A stretch of 64,000 bases of DNA from Ascaris suum (taxonomy: Eukaryota; Nematoda; Chromadorea; Rhabditida; Ascarididae), in the NCBI GenBank assembly GCA_013433145.1, contig CM024168.1:2232001-2296000 (forward strand). The letters are read 5' to 3'. Position 1 is the stretch's first letter; each line of letters starts with the position of its first letter. Position numbers and translations under genes: made by a program. Under the pieces are notes generated by a model that saw nothing but the letters and a program-made list of their open reading frames with translations, was not told the DNA's origin and did no database searches. Of the stretch, positions 1 to 13,800 are shown piece after piece.

Positions 1-3000
1 TGGAATTTCGAATGGAAAGAAAGTAGTGGCGAGCACATTTTCTTCTATCACCCTCTTTAATGCCTTTGGATGTCGGCAATGTGTTGGTCGTCTCTGTCTA
101 GGTAGGTATCGTAATGATTATTGATGTAGCATCGGGTATGCTGTGTCGTTGTTGCAAAGTTGTTCGAACTATTAATACTTTGGTGTTTTGTTGTATTTTT
201 GGATAGAAATGCACAGGTAAAATATCACAAAAATACATCGATTATTCCTTGAGTGTTTCTTATTTTAAATCGTTTTTCTTCGATCCTTTTGTAGAGTTGC
301 AAATCATTTGTGTTAACAGGACGTTAATTTTCTTCATATAGTTAGCTGAAATAAACGTTGCAGAGAGTTAGAGGGAGAGAATGGTGAATTGAGTGGATGA
401 GATGAAAGGAGGTAGTGATTTTATTGTATGACGGATAAATTAGAGCTAGCGATACTCCATCGGGCAGTGTGCTTTTCTTTGATGCCATAGATCGTTGTGA
501 TGAAACCATAGAATTATTTGCATCAGTGCTTTCCGCACCTTGCGAGATCACCATATTATGCATTCCTGTCCCTAATTTCTGTGCTCTGCTTTGAATTGGT
601 AATGAAGATCGGCTATTTTCATCAAGTGATACACAGTTAAGCGATAATTAAACATAGAAAAGAATCGAAAGATTTGATGGTGACGAGAAATTTTGAGAAG
701 ATGAGAAGTCTTTCAAACGTAAATCTTCAGTGGGCATAGAATTTTCGACTTCGAAGTTTTTTTTTTTATTGTCCTTGGAGATCAGTTTTAACTAAATTGT
801 CACTTATACTTCACTTTTGAATATCAAAATTGTCTGGCAACCTGCCAGCTTTGATTTTTTCGATTGTTGTTGTGAATGAAATTTGCAGCTTTACAATTAA
901 GAGTAATATCTAATGAAGTTGAAATGTTGAGGAACAATGATGCAAAAGTTTCTTAAGTTTAGGCGAATGGAAACGAAGCTGGAGACGTATGTGTTATAAA
1001 TTCTATTTTATTTTTCTTAGTTTATCTTATTGCTCATTATTTTTGCAAATGCTTTTCGTCTTTGTTGTATTATCATTCCTGAATGCGTTTATGAGCTTTG
1101 CATTTCACTTTTGTTGTAATTATATGCAGGAGTTATATTTTGAACTTACTCAAAGCAGAATTCTATTCTTTAAAATAACTTCGATTTCGACTTTCTTCTC
1201 AAGCGTTAGTTAAATATCAAATTTTGACTTTGCTCTATTGAGGTTTTTAGCTTCGATCATATGTATTTAAGTAGTTCGTATACAGTGTTGTGTTCGCAAC
1301 GTTTTATACGATGACATGCGCAGCTCAACTTTCCAGTGGATCTGGTCGTTCTTCTCTTGTAAATACACTTATTGCATTATATGGTTACATGTGACTCATT
1401 CTCTTTCTTGTTACTTTATCTCTTTATTTCGTTATCCTTTCTTTATTCCTGCATGAGTAAATAAAAGACATTGCGTTACTTACTAGGTCAACTATAATCG
1501 ATATTAACGAGAGACTCACATGTGACTTCTGTCTCAACTAGAGGAGATGACATCTACAGTTATTAATGTGGTCATATCTTTTCATGGCGCAGAATGCCAG
1601 TGTGGCCGTTTAAGAGGTTTACATGATGTCGGCAATCGACAAAAAAAAGTGATATTTGATCGGAAGCTTGCGGATTAGAAAAATAACTAGTTTATAAATG
1701 AGAATCACATTATTGATGGACGCTGTTGTTGATCGAAAATCCCTTTTCGTAGTACCTCATAAAAGTGGTCTGACAGGCCGATAACCGATTTTCGTACTAC
1801 ATAAATTGGTCTAACACTTCAAGGGATGCGAAGAAGTTGGTTTACGATGAGAGGTGAAAGTGAACGTGACGGTGCGGTGCTACCAACGATTTCGTAAAAG
1901 ATTCCCTCCAGCAATTTGTGAAAGGTATCATTTCGAGTAGGGATACTATTCGTCTCGTACATTTTTGCGTTTATTTTTGCAAAGAAAAATCCCACCGATG
2001 CCCTCTCAAACATCTAGTGTATTGTTTTCAGCATATCTTTCTCCAGGCTGCGAGTTGCAACACAACCATTGACGTGAAAGTACGCTCACTAATGCGTCCA
2101 AGAGAGAGAGAGAAAAAGGAGAGAGAGAGAGGGACATGCTTGTTAATCCTGTTCGTTCTATAGAGAGGCGACTGAATAGTAGGAGAGATAAAAATGCAGA
2201 AGATTTTGGATTTTAAAGAAAGAAGAATAAGTCAGTAAGTTCCACTCACTCCCTTCCCCCTCGACCTCACTCTTCTTCCTCGGTAATTGAACCATTGCAA
2301 ATTTCAAGAAGCTTGTTTTTTTCTTTTGCAAGAATTCTGCTATTATAAATTTCATTTCGAGGTTTTTGTGATGCAATGAAATATACATTAACAAGTGATT
2401 TGCATATCTCATAATTTTCCACTTTTCAGTCGTTTCGAGGGGAAATTGAACAAATGAGTTGTCAGTTTTTTGATCACTCGGTATTGGGAGTGGCGGGTGC
2501 CAACTTTACTTCGACACGGCGCAATTCCCGTTCAACCTTCACCGTAATCAATTTGCGGGTTTGTGCTTTATCCAACCTTTCAAAAGTATCTCTCGTTTTT
2601 CGTTGCCAATCGCCAATAACTTTCTGCGTTCCAATAGACTTTATCAAAATTGCATATAGTAGTTCAAAAATGTTTTACTTCGTGCATAAAATATATGGAA
2701 TTCATTCAGGTTGTATAGGTGATTAATAAATAGGCAGGTAAACGTAATGCTTAATATGTATGTTTCCTTTTGGAACTAAATACAGTAGAGAATATAAAAC
2801 CTCTTGGTTTCTCTATTTTTTTCATTATTAAGTTCACTGAAAAACACAGAAAACCTGTAAAGAGTTCTTATTAAAATAATGAAGGTGTGTTAGTAAAATG
2901 CTTTAAAAAAGGCTGCCTTTTTTCCATACTTGAAGCAGGTGCCATATTTGCTCGTTTTTACAAAACTTGCGGCTTATTTGTCCGCAGATTTCCAAGGTTT

Positions 3001-3062
3001 ATGGATTTATAAATGCGGTTTTACGGCAAACGAGTAAGGAAATATTGATTATAGAAACCAAC
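1..3062. other. Upstream non-coding region
   Basis: No gene can be supported here. The open frames are short and AT-driven on both strands. A purine tract of GA repeats lies at about 2099-2132. A slightly GC-richer stretch at 2454-2560 could be an upstream exon or 5' UTR of the kinase gene, but its 90-codon frame has no recognisable motif. Possible acceptors just before the kinase start (for example CCGCAG ending at 2987) would suit an upstream UTR exon or a trans-splice site; this is inference only. Confidence 0.5.
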
Positions 3063-6000
3063 ATGAATTCGAACCCATTAGCAATCAAAGTGGCGAAGGG
3101 AACAATTGTAGAAGGACGTTTTCGTTTCGAGACAATGTCTATCGGAAAGCATAGCACCGTTTTCCGTGTTGAAGACGTCCTCGACAATAACCAGATGTAC
3201 GCACTCAAGGTGAATATATTAACATTTTGCCTCATGTCTAAATTTGTCTGTTTGAATTCAGTTCAACAAAAATAACAGTATAATTTTGAATTGAGATTTA
3301 TTTTCTTTCTCTTATAAATTCAGCATTTTTAAAAAATTTTCTTCGAATATTCTATCATCGTCGACGAATTTGATTCTGTGATATTTTAGTCCCACTTCAT
3401 TATCGTTAGCGAAAGTCGAGAGGTGCTGAAAATTTATCGTGCTTGATAGATTTTTCTTATTAGAGGAAAGTTTTTCCGGGAAGACATCCTACTCGGTAAA
3501 ATAAAACCCTGCTATATTATATTAGACATTATATGCAGTGTTGTGATAGAGTTTGTAATTTATATTACTATTCGAGTTCAGCTGCACAGTCGAGTGGCGC
3601 TTATGGAATGTTCACAGACATAGCTGTACCGGAAAAATAAAGAACGAGGTCATTTAATGTCCGTAAAATATGTACCAAGGCATGAGAATAATCCGGAAAA
3701 AATAAAAAAATTAAAGGGGAAGAAGAAGGAGCAATGAAATAATGAATGATTTACAGTGACGTTGCTGCGGTTGCTAAATCGCACACGTCACGTTTAGTAA
3801 TCCAAACTACGATCTCTTTAAGTGTATGTGAATGTGACACTTCAACCTCTCTAATGGAGCTCAAGGTGAACATATCGAATAAAGCATCATTTCGTACCAT
3901 TATTTTCTGACAGCAAAAAAATTCTTCCTTTTGTTATTCGTTTAAAGAGTTGTCTAGCAAGTTTTTAAATTATTAGTAAGCATAATTGGTAGAATTTGAT
4001 GAAATTAGAAAATGCCATCGTTTCTATATACAACGTTTTTATTCATCATTTCAGTTTGCCACTCAGGTCTGGGGTTGTTCTTATTTTTCTTCTACTTATA
4101 TCCGTATTTCATTTCATACTATCAGCGTCTCACATCTTTCAAGAAACGATGGTGGAACGGTCTCCGGCGGTAACTGTCCGAGACAGTCAGCGTTCAGGGC
4201 CGAAGAGTTCCTATGCAGTATTGTCTTAACGTTGCTTTAGTGGGTCGTATTTTGCAAAATTAGACTATAATAACGATCATAACTGATTAATGATTCCTGC
4301 TTATCGAAACATTGGATTTCGATTTATATGTTTTTAAATTTACGTTGTCAAGATGTGAAGGGGAATATTCTTTAATGGGAATAATTTTTTGAGTATTTCA
4401 GGCGGAATATGATCGAGCAACAAAGATAAATTATTTGCATCAAGAAATTGCCGTTCTCAATAAATTAGCCACACGACATCATGTCGCAAGACTATACTAT
4501 TGTGAACGTTGCGATCCGGTTTGTACACTATCATTTCTTGTCTTTTCTAAATTATCACCTTGTATTGTTTTTACAGTATGACCTAAGTATTACAGTATAC
4601 ACTGTCATATTATAACACTAGGATTTACAGTAGCCACATCAGCTCTAAGACTTCAGAGTTATCAACTCGAAGACTGCAGTGTTTAGATTGCTTCATTATC
4701 GTAATAATGACATCATAAGAAATGTTATTGGCGAAATAAATAAGGATGGGATTGCACTCACCACTTCAGTTCTTTCACTCAATTACCAACTATACGATCT
4801 AAATAAATCACGTGCAAATTGCGGATACACTGATATGTCTATAACTGCCGATAAGTTTTGAAATTTCCACGTTGAAAGTTGAAAGAGTTGAAGAGACTAT
4901 CCTGCACAGTAGGTTATAATAAAAGTTTCTTAACTATAGCCTCAACAAGTATACAACATTGCCTTAAGTGTTTATGCAAATGTGCATTGAATATAATTGC
5001 AATGTCTGCAACGTTTTGCAATATTTGCAGTAGAAGTGTTCAATATAAACTGGTGTCACGCCTGGAGTGAACATACAAGGCATTCCCTTATTATTATATA
5101 CTATTGTGAGAGTACACTTTACCGAACAGTGAAGCAGCCGTTTAGGGAGAATGAGATGCTAGTGCACTTGCATAGAAAAAGTGATGCAAGATGAATTATA
5201 AGTCGCTTATGATAATTCTATTCAACTTGCTCGCCATCATCTACATCTTTCAACGGTTTTACTTATATTCCTCACTGTAGTCGGAGGTTGCTATCCTCTT
5301 TGAGGATTAATGCTACTTCTATAGGCTATAATAATCTGCTTATTGTTGACAGGAGAATCAATATCAGCGATTTTACCTTCAGAATAAATTTTTTCGTTGC
5401 ATAGTTGAGCTGTTTGAAAAATATTCTTTGATAATATTGATTTTTTTTTTCATTTTATCGAATTTATCAGCAATACAAAATTATATTGAAATATTAGAAA
5501 TTCCGATATAACAAATAATTATGAAACGGATGGTGAAATATTTCTCTTTCATTTGGAATTTTTGATTTTCTGTTTGTTTGTTTTTTTTCGAAGTTCGAAG
5601 ATTCAAAAAACAATCAGAAGTTTGAAAGAAAAGGAAATCAAAAATTTGCATATGCATTTTTCTGCTTATACTTCGAAGAAATTCTTTGCATTATTCACAT
5701 CACTTAAATGTTATCCACCGCAGCTTGCAATTCTTTTTTCTCTCCTTCTATCCTTCTCATCGTATCATAAATTTGAGTATTTATTGGGGAAAAGATTTTA
5801 AGAAATTGGAAACGATAAGTTGCAGTTTTCATTCATGCTGACGACGCTATATGGGAAGAGCATCTGGTCACTACGACAATTGATGCCGAACAAATTGCTT
5901 ACACCCGGTACTGCAGGTCGTATCGCTGTGCATACATTATATCAATTAAAACAACTCCACGAAGTGGGATATATCCTAAGAGATCTCAAAGTTGGTCAGT

Positions 6001-9000
6001 CAATTCAATCTTTCAATTCAAAATTCCCCAATGCCTTGTACTTTAACTTAATTTTGCTCACTTTTGGAAATTTTAAACACAACATTAATTCCCCTAGGAA
6101 GGAACTTCAAATTCGATTTTGATCAGTTCTAGAAGTTGTAGTCGGACTTTGATCAGTTCTAGCGACTCGAATTTTAAGTGCGATTCTGATCATTTTTATG
6201 ATCTTATGCCCGGCTTCATCTATTTGATTTTTAAGTTCCACTTTGGTCGTTTTTTAAAACTAAAGGAATTCTAATCACCCCATACTACTTCAGTTCTGCT
6301 TTTTAGAGTGCAAGAGGCGCGTGAGTTTAATAACACCATTGAACTGAGGCTTCTGAAACACATTTCACCAGAAAGAGTATATAGTTTGTTCCTCAAGAAG
6401 CCAGCAGCGAAGCCTTCACTTCTTGTCCCGCAGACAACCTATAGTAAGACATATGTCTCATGCATTTTGTAGCTCTTTGGACCCCCTCCCTCTCCCTCTT
6501 GCAGAGTTCATGGAAGAAGCAAATCCTTCGAGTTTGATATAATGATTGGAACTTGTGCTGTTCTCACTTTTCTCAAATGATAAGTGAATTCGCTGAGTTG
6601 TAACCGATAATTTATACGTGGCTTCTAAATAGTCCCGCACTCGAGAAGCGTTCTGTATGAAATTTTATGTATGTTATCTCCGTTATCATGTAATACTGAA
6701 GGCCCTCGCAATGTCATTTCTGAATTGCGTTCATCTGAGAGAATTGAGCTTAAAATTTGCTTTAAGAGGGAGAAGAGTACGATGTCTGATGTCTTCTGCT
6801 TACAGCAATACTCGTTAAGAAGGTTAAATAAATGTCAATAAATTGATATGAGTTCAGGCGACATGCTGATTGGACTAAGTGGCAGTGATGCGAAGGTGGT
6901 GTTTCTGGTCGATTTTGGAATGTGTCGAACATATGTTACCAAAGATAAAAATGGCAACACATCAATTCGTCCTCCTCGTGAGAAGGCGTTCGTTAGAGGA
7001 ATCCTTAGGTACGTTTATATTTTTGGTTATAGTGCTGCAGCTTGGCCGTAACAAAGTGTTTCAAATCATTTTGCGTCTCGGAATGAATGCGGTCTTCAGA
7101 TTGCGTTTTAAGAAATTTTCTAACTTTTGGGATGGAAACGTAATCGAGAGTTTGTAAATGTTGAGGGTGGGAGGTTATGTGCAACCATAATTAACACCAG
7201 CACCTATTTGAATTCCGTTAAAGATAAATGGACACTATGGTTATAGCCGTTAGGTAAGCGCGCCCAAAGCGACGTCATTTTTTAGGGCACTGAAGGCGAA
7301 GTTGGTATACTAGAGGCAGTACAGCAACTGGCAGTGTCAAAGGTCAGTGTTGATAAGTCGAGCTGCAGTCATTTCAAACAGTTTTTAATATTTGATGTTC
7401 TAAAAGCATTAAACAAAAGATGCGTGTAACGTATTTCCTTGAATAGAAATTCTTTTGAGGAGACCGCTCCTTCCAGAACTGTAGTAAGTAGGATACCGGT
7501 CGTCGGATCACCAACTCAACGAGGTGCATTATGTTCATTGTCAGCATCTTCGCTTACCCATATAATCTGACCATTTAGATATTGTTCTCCTCGCGTGCAT
7601 CAACGCAAAGACGTGAGTAGAGCGGATGACCTTTGGTCATTGATTTATGTCGCCGTCGACCTTGTAACCGGATTACCCTGGAGAGACCTTCGGGTGCGTC
7701 ATGCGTCACATGTCATGTAGCAGTATCTCACTGATCTGCTTCTTCGAATGAAAAACGAAAAACCGTGGAATCCAAATTTCAGAGAAAGGAAAGAGGAGAG
7801 GATGAAGTTCATTAAAGAAAGGGACTGAAGGGTGCTTTCCTCACAGTTTTGATATGCCACGACACTAATATATAATTTCAAGAATGTGTGAAAAGAAACC
7901 GCCTCTTTTTTCGATTTCTATGAATGAAAGGTAGAGGTTGAAGAAAGAATTGTTCAGGAGGATGAGGAGGAATTGTCTCCGATGAGGAGGAAAAGATTTT
8001 TTTTTGCCGAAAATTCGCGATTTTATATGTTCGCTTTTCAAAAAACAGGCGGAATTTGAAGAAAAAGGGAAAGAAGAAACAACAATGAGGTCTTGAAGCG
8101 ATTGGATCCGTTCATAGCAATTGTCAATGTGTTAATCCTTGTGCGCGTTATCTGCTATTTTGTCTCCGCAAAGATCGCGAAGTTTACGAGTCATTAGGAT
8201 AAAGTAACACATGAGGGGAGTTAAGAAAACGATTGCTAATAGTAACCTGATGTTTGCAAATATTTGCATATGTATGTTGCTTCGGAAATATTCTTTTTTT
8301 GCTAATTTTTTTCGCGTTATTAATTTGTAGTTGATGTTATACATGAATATTTTGAAGGCAGAAGAACCAGTGGCTTCTTTGAAAACGAAAACAACTGATG
8401 AAGATCTACTGAAAGGATGTCCTGAAGAATGGTTACCTATTATGAAACATATACGATCATTGAAATTCGAGACGAGACCAAACTATAAACTCATTTTCGA
8501 TCATCTTCGTTCGTTGCTCATACGACTTGATATATCATACTCTGACCCTTGGGACTGGGACCTCATCGTGAGTTCGTTTGTAAACAGTATTGCTCACTCT
8601 TACTTAGCGGTCAAATAAAAACAATATGGTGGGAGAGGGAGTATATAAGTGCGAGGACGGGAAGAACGGCAACACATTGTCTATTCGCCTATGTAGTTTT
8701 GCGAACGTTTTGTTCGTTCCTGCTCTTCATGCCCACATACTTTTGTTTGTTTTCCCACCTTGGATTAAATAAATTAATAAATAAAAATATAATGCATAGA
8801 GTCTTAATGAATACTATATGGGAGAGTCGGATCATTCTTTCATGTTGAGGTAATAGGGACAAAATGACCATGTCCTTCCTTCTTCTTCCTTTCCTTCCTC
8901 CGCTTTTAATGGGCAATTTGAAAAACTCCATAATTTTGCAGAATGAAGCCACATATTTCATTCGTTGTCGAGTATTTCTTTATCGTGTATTGCGCCGTTT

Positions 9001-10820
9001 CTCAAAGTGAACAACATTTAAGGGTAAAGATGTAGTAGTGGAATCGCTGCCATCGGATAGAGGCTCTAGAAAAGAGCGCTCAGAAGATAGCAAATCGGAA
9101 TCGAAGAAATCAGTTGATAAAGAAGAATCGAGTTCCTCATCCTCAGAAGGCAAAGGTCATGAATACTCCGAGAGAGTCGGTTTTGTTACGTTTATTTTTA
9201 AACTTGAATGTTTACCATCCACAAAAAGATAATCAGCCAAAAGCTTTAGCTAGAAGCAGAAGGCTGATAACATTTCGAATCCATTTGGTCTATATATTGC
9301 GTTATATTAGACAGGTTATTATTTGAAAGGAAGGATCCCGACCAATAAAACAGGCAGATAAATATAGCAATGAAGGAAATATAAAGTAAAGAGTGGAGTA
9401 GTATATTCATGTACAGCACAAAAGGAATCAACCTTTGAACCCTCATTTCTCCTAATTCACTTCAGATTTATACCAATCCACCAGATATTCAAATATCCCA
9501 AAGTATGCTGTATCCTGCACCGCATATACTGGGCATTAACAACTGCATTGCCATTCTTCATATTCATCTTTATGTTTTCTTCGCATCGGTGGACCGTTTC
9601 GAAGGTGGAGGGATTCTCAAATTCCTTGCATTTCGCACTCGAGAGGAGGGAGATGGGGTTTTTCTCCATTCCTCTGTTCTTCGGAAATGGGACGAGATAT
9701 GATAGCATGCAAAGGCTCTCGTAAATAAAGTTATTTCTGCAAATATTTGGCATAGTACTCCATCCAAATAGTCTGAAAGCCACCTCTCCATCGTTGAAGA
9801 AAGTTGAGAATTCAGGGTCATTATGTGAAATCCGCCAAAAGCGTATAACTTTTCACCGTGTAAATCCGACCGACTAGTGCATTCGAAAAAGCGTGATCTT
9901 TGATTCGACTTCATGTTAAGAAAACTTTCAGCGCTTGACAAAATTCTTTGGAATTATATAAAATTATCACAGAGACATTATAGAGGCAATTACAATCTAG
10001 GTTCGTTATAGGGTAAATATGCTTTACAGAGTCCACCACCGAATGCTAGAGATCGTTGCTCTTCGGATAAGGGTGATCCGTTTGGAAAGCTCGTTCAAGC
10101 ACTTCAGAAGTCCGAAAAAACGCCGTATTCCAGCTTCAGTTATTAGACCAATTGTTAGTTGAGTCCTTATTTGATTATATGAATGGCTCATCTCGAATAC
10201 CAAATTATTCGTTCGTACGACGAGCGTTCATTTTCTTCTGGAATTTCGTTGATATCCTCACCGAATTTTAAGAAGTTGCTTCTCTTGGGAAGGAAATGGA
10301 GAATGCTTAAAATTTGCACAATGAAATCATTTGCCTCGGAGAATTTCCATGTTCGAATTATTTATTTGAGGCTATTAGATGGTTGTGCTTAACTTTCTGA
10401 TTATCTCTTTGCTTATATTGGTCAGGTATGAACAGTGTTCAGTGCTAACTGGACTAGGAACAAGTCCATTGCGGGACGTCAGTAAATGGAGGGAATATCA
10501 CGAATCTGAGGTGTTCGAAAAGTTGACAGAAAGAAGTAGACACGTCGGAGAAAGGAACATGATTAACTCGAAATCGCTCCCAACAGAGGGTCTTAGATAT
10601 AATGACGATGATGCGTCATTTACCATCGGAGATATCGTCGTAACCTGTTTAACCTATGTACGAAGAACATCGACGTATTCCTAGTCATCGTGGCCAGAAT
10701 AAGAGAGGAGGTGAGATTTTTAAGGTGATGGACGAGAGACGAATACCAGCCTCAGAATACGATCCGGCCTTCCCGACGACGAATCCGGCCGAATTCGAGT
10801 CCAACGACATAGGCATCTGA
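3063..10820 (+). CDS. TTBK-like (CK1 superfamily) protein kinase, nine exons
   Basis: Exons read as 3063-3209, 4402-4518, 5826-5994, 6858-7008, 7579-7693, 8331-8567, 9023-9175, 10030-10124 and 10426 onward; all phases agree. The start is the ATG at 3063. Residues about 18-305 form a kinase domain: Lys49 (YALK), helix-C Glu64, catalytic loop ILRDLKVGD (Asp141, Lys143), DFG at 163-165, a RYCSPRVHQRKD segment, ADDLWSL and GLPWRD, and a late DPWDWD motif. The RYCSP, DDLWSL and LPWR pattern is typical of TTBK/CK1 kinases, which phosphorylate Ser/Thr and are greatly expanded in worms. The glycine loop is degenerate (IGKHSTVF), HRD has Leu for His, and the metal-binding Asn is Asp146. Residues 313 onward are Ser/Lys/Glu-rich and probably disordered. 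The given frame stops at 10684, but a coding-like +1 frame runs from about 10655 to a TGA at 10820. Substrate unknown. Confidence 0.82.
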
Positions 10821-10882
10821 TCGACGTTTGATGTTACAGCAACCCATTTTTACAGATTCGCATCCCGTTAACAAGAGTCGTC

Positions 10883-10888
10883 AATAAA
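10883..10888 (+). terminator. Poly(A) signal of the kinase gene
   Basis: A canonical AATAAA lies 62 bases after the TGA at 10820. Its position suits the longer, frame-shifted C-terminus of the kinase better than the stop at 10684, but both are possible. Confidence 0.55.
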
Positions 10889-13800
10889 AATGCATTTTTA
10901 AATGATTCTTCATTGCTGCTTTAAGACCTGTGCATTGTTTGACCTCTCAGTTTAAATTTGGCGCTGCGAATGGAACAAACAAAAAATAGTAAATTGTCCA
11001 TCAAGGTTTTTATACAATGGTCGATTCTAGAGTTTTTTTGACAGAAGATTGATAGATTTTTGCTGTTTCTTCAGCATATCAATCCAGTTATGCTCTAAGC
11101 ACGGTTATTTCGAATTGATATTCTTGTGGAAACAAGCTGCTCACAATTGATTTGAGAAGAAAACTTGAGCGCTTTTGCAGCACTACGGAGACATTTATAC
11201 GCTCTTACGACCCACAAAGTTCCTATGTGGTAACATCCATGGAGCACTCTTTCGACAGAATTCATTCCGATCCGATTTTTTGGCCTAAAATTTATGAACT
11301 CACGCTCACGCGATTTCTGTAGTCAACCGACTCTAAAAATGATTAAAAAAAAGGACGCACCATTTTCTGTCCAGTTTTCAGTACTCGTCATAAGTCGGCT
11401 AATATCTTGATTTTTGTATGCATGAATTTAGCTGAAACTGATGTGATTTATGCGTGAGACTATGCCAATGATTTTCTACCTAAAGAGTAATGTGTTGAGC
11501 TTGTGCACAGAAGTTGTTTACCTCTGAATTACATCAGTTTTCCACAAATTGCACACATTTGTGTATATTTCATTTTATGTCAATATATTCACCTGAAATT
11601 GATGCACGTGTGCTGTAGTGATTGATGTTTGAAGATATTCTCAAGAAGTTGCAGAGAGATATGTTCGCCATAAAAAAGTGTCCAATACACTTTTTTAGGG
11701 CCGAAGAGGGGATTCGTGGGGTATTGACTTCCATTCCTGGCAATAGTTTCAGGCGCTTTGGGAAGGAGAAGCACCTTCGCGTCCAGAGGAACATTCCCGA
11801 GATTGTTGAACGTTCGCTGTCCAGTGCTAAGTTTTGCCCGTGATGGTTGGGTTTCGGTCAGTTTTGATATAATAGGTACCGTTAAGATACGTGCAAAGGT
11901 ATAGTTGGAGATGCAACCGTATGATACCAAAAGAAATGGTAGTTGTGTATAACCCTCGCAAATACTACTTTCAGAGATGAATCGTATCCGTACCGCATAG
12001 ACATTGTGCGATCATTGGTGCGCATGGTGCAAAAATCAACGTTTCGAAAGTGCGAATTTTCAGCAATATAAGAAAAAAAAATCTCTGGAGCGCAAAAAAC
12101 TAGTAGATTTTATACCACTGGCATCTTTATACTGAGGTCGGAGTGCTTTTAGAACGATTTGCGGCCCATCTTCACACCGACATACCCTACAATGCGGACT
12201 ATCGTATTTTTGCATATGGTCGAAGTTGCATGAGTTATTCCAGCTGGAAATTTAAAGCTGCAATAGATTTTTGAATATATCGTCGAGAAGCGCTGAAATA
12301 TGAAGATGAGGGGATATTGCAATTGCGGAAAATGTCATTTTTGAAAGCGGTGGGATGGTCACAGCATTTCTTTTGGAGCGTCCAATATTTATGAATTTCA
12401 ATCTTCTACAAGCAGCTATGAGGCCACATTTTCAAAACGATGTTAAGTCTATATTTGGCGACTCTTTGAAAAAGCGTTTTTTCATTTCTGTGATGTTTCG
12501 TCAATGAGGTGGAAAGACGCAGAGGTTCGAAAATAGGCGCGGAATTTGTGACGGATTTTGGAATGGGTACGGCGAAATGCGCGTGACGAGAAAAGATTCT
12601 TGCATGAAGTTGTATGTTTTAATTATTGTGAGTATTTAGTTTATGCTTTGGGTATGGGAGGATGTTGGGTGGCGAAAGGCTGATGTCATGGCAGATAAGC
12701 TGTTGAATGACTGTAGTGTTTAGCAAGAGAGAGATGACAAGCATAAGTTCTGTTGTGACTAAAACTTGCTTGCAACTTGTTGGGGGTTTATGCAAGTAGC
12801 TATAAAACTATTTCGAAGCACCTCATCGATCGGTATCGAAAAACGTTTGTAATCATCTTCGTCCATCGCTTCGATGAGGGAAACGTTCACGATATTTAGA
12901 TGCGTTACAGCTAAAACTACACTACATTATAATGCTGTACGAAGCAACGATGACTATGGCGCTATTTAATTCAAGGACATTTCGCATCGCCGTATTACAT
13001 TCTTCATTATTAATTAGCCGAAAATACCTTCTAATTTTTTTTGTTGTTGTTTTTTTAAAGAGTTTGATAGTTATTTTTTATTGTGAGGACTTTTCAATTG
13101 TGTTACTTGAATGCGCATGTTCGGTATTACGGTAGTAGAGGTTTTTTGAATAACATTCACGATGTGCTTGAATAACCGCTTTTTTTTAATTGCTGGTATG
13201 ACGGTTTTTACATACTCTCCATTCATGAACGCATTGAGGTGACTGATGTTGTTTCTTAAAGAGAAAGGGTAGGACGGCTTGAGTGATTTCTGAGTGTTGG
13301 CTAGGATATAGTTCTGATAGAGAGATAGCTGGATCCCAGCCAGTTCAGTCGTAGTTAGTGGATGTCCATCTGCTCGGATACGTGATCTCTTCTGCTTTTC
13401 ATTTTTCCCGCTAAGTTTTACGTCCTTGCGGCGTGCTCGTAAATATGCATCCCCCTCCCCCTTCCTCCCCGCCCTTATTCGGTGTCGAGAAATATGCACC
13501 AGCATCCGCCCTCTTTACCAGCCTGACAAAGTCAAACATTTTATTGGGGTCTGTAAGCGGTGCAAAAAACCATGGCGGAAATGACCCATCGTTGTTTATT
13601 CGAACTCGTTTATGCTGTTTTTGATAATAAAGTGAATTTGTTATATGCGATGCTTTGTTTCCTTTTCTCTAAGTTTCTCATGGAGTTACGTCGATGAAAG
13701 CGTCTATCCTCGTCGGGTTGTTGAAGTAAAATGAACGAAGAAATTTTCCTCTAACAACTGTTAGATCAGATGGAGTCAGTGTTCATTGTAAACCAAGGTG

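Noticed and set aside
13071..13505. 144-codon minus-strand frame as a gene
   Set aside because: Lys/Arg-rich with no recognised motif, overlaps C-rich low-complexity DNA, and no supporting signals were seen.
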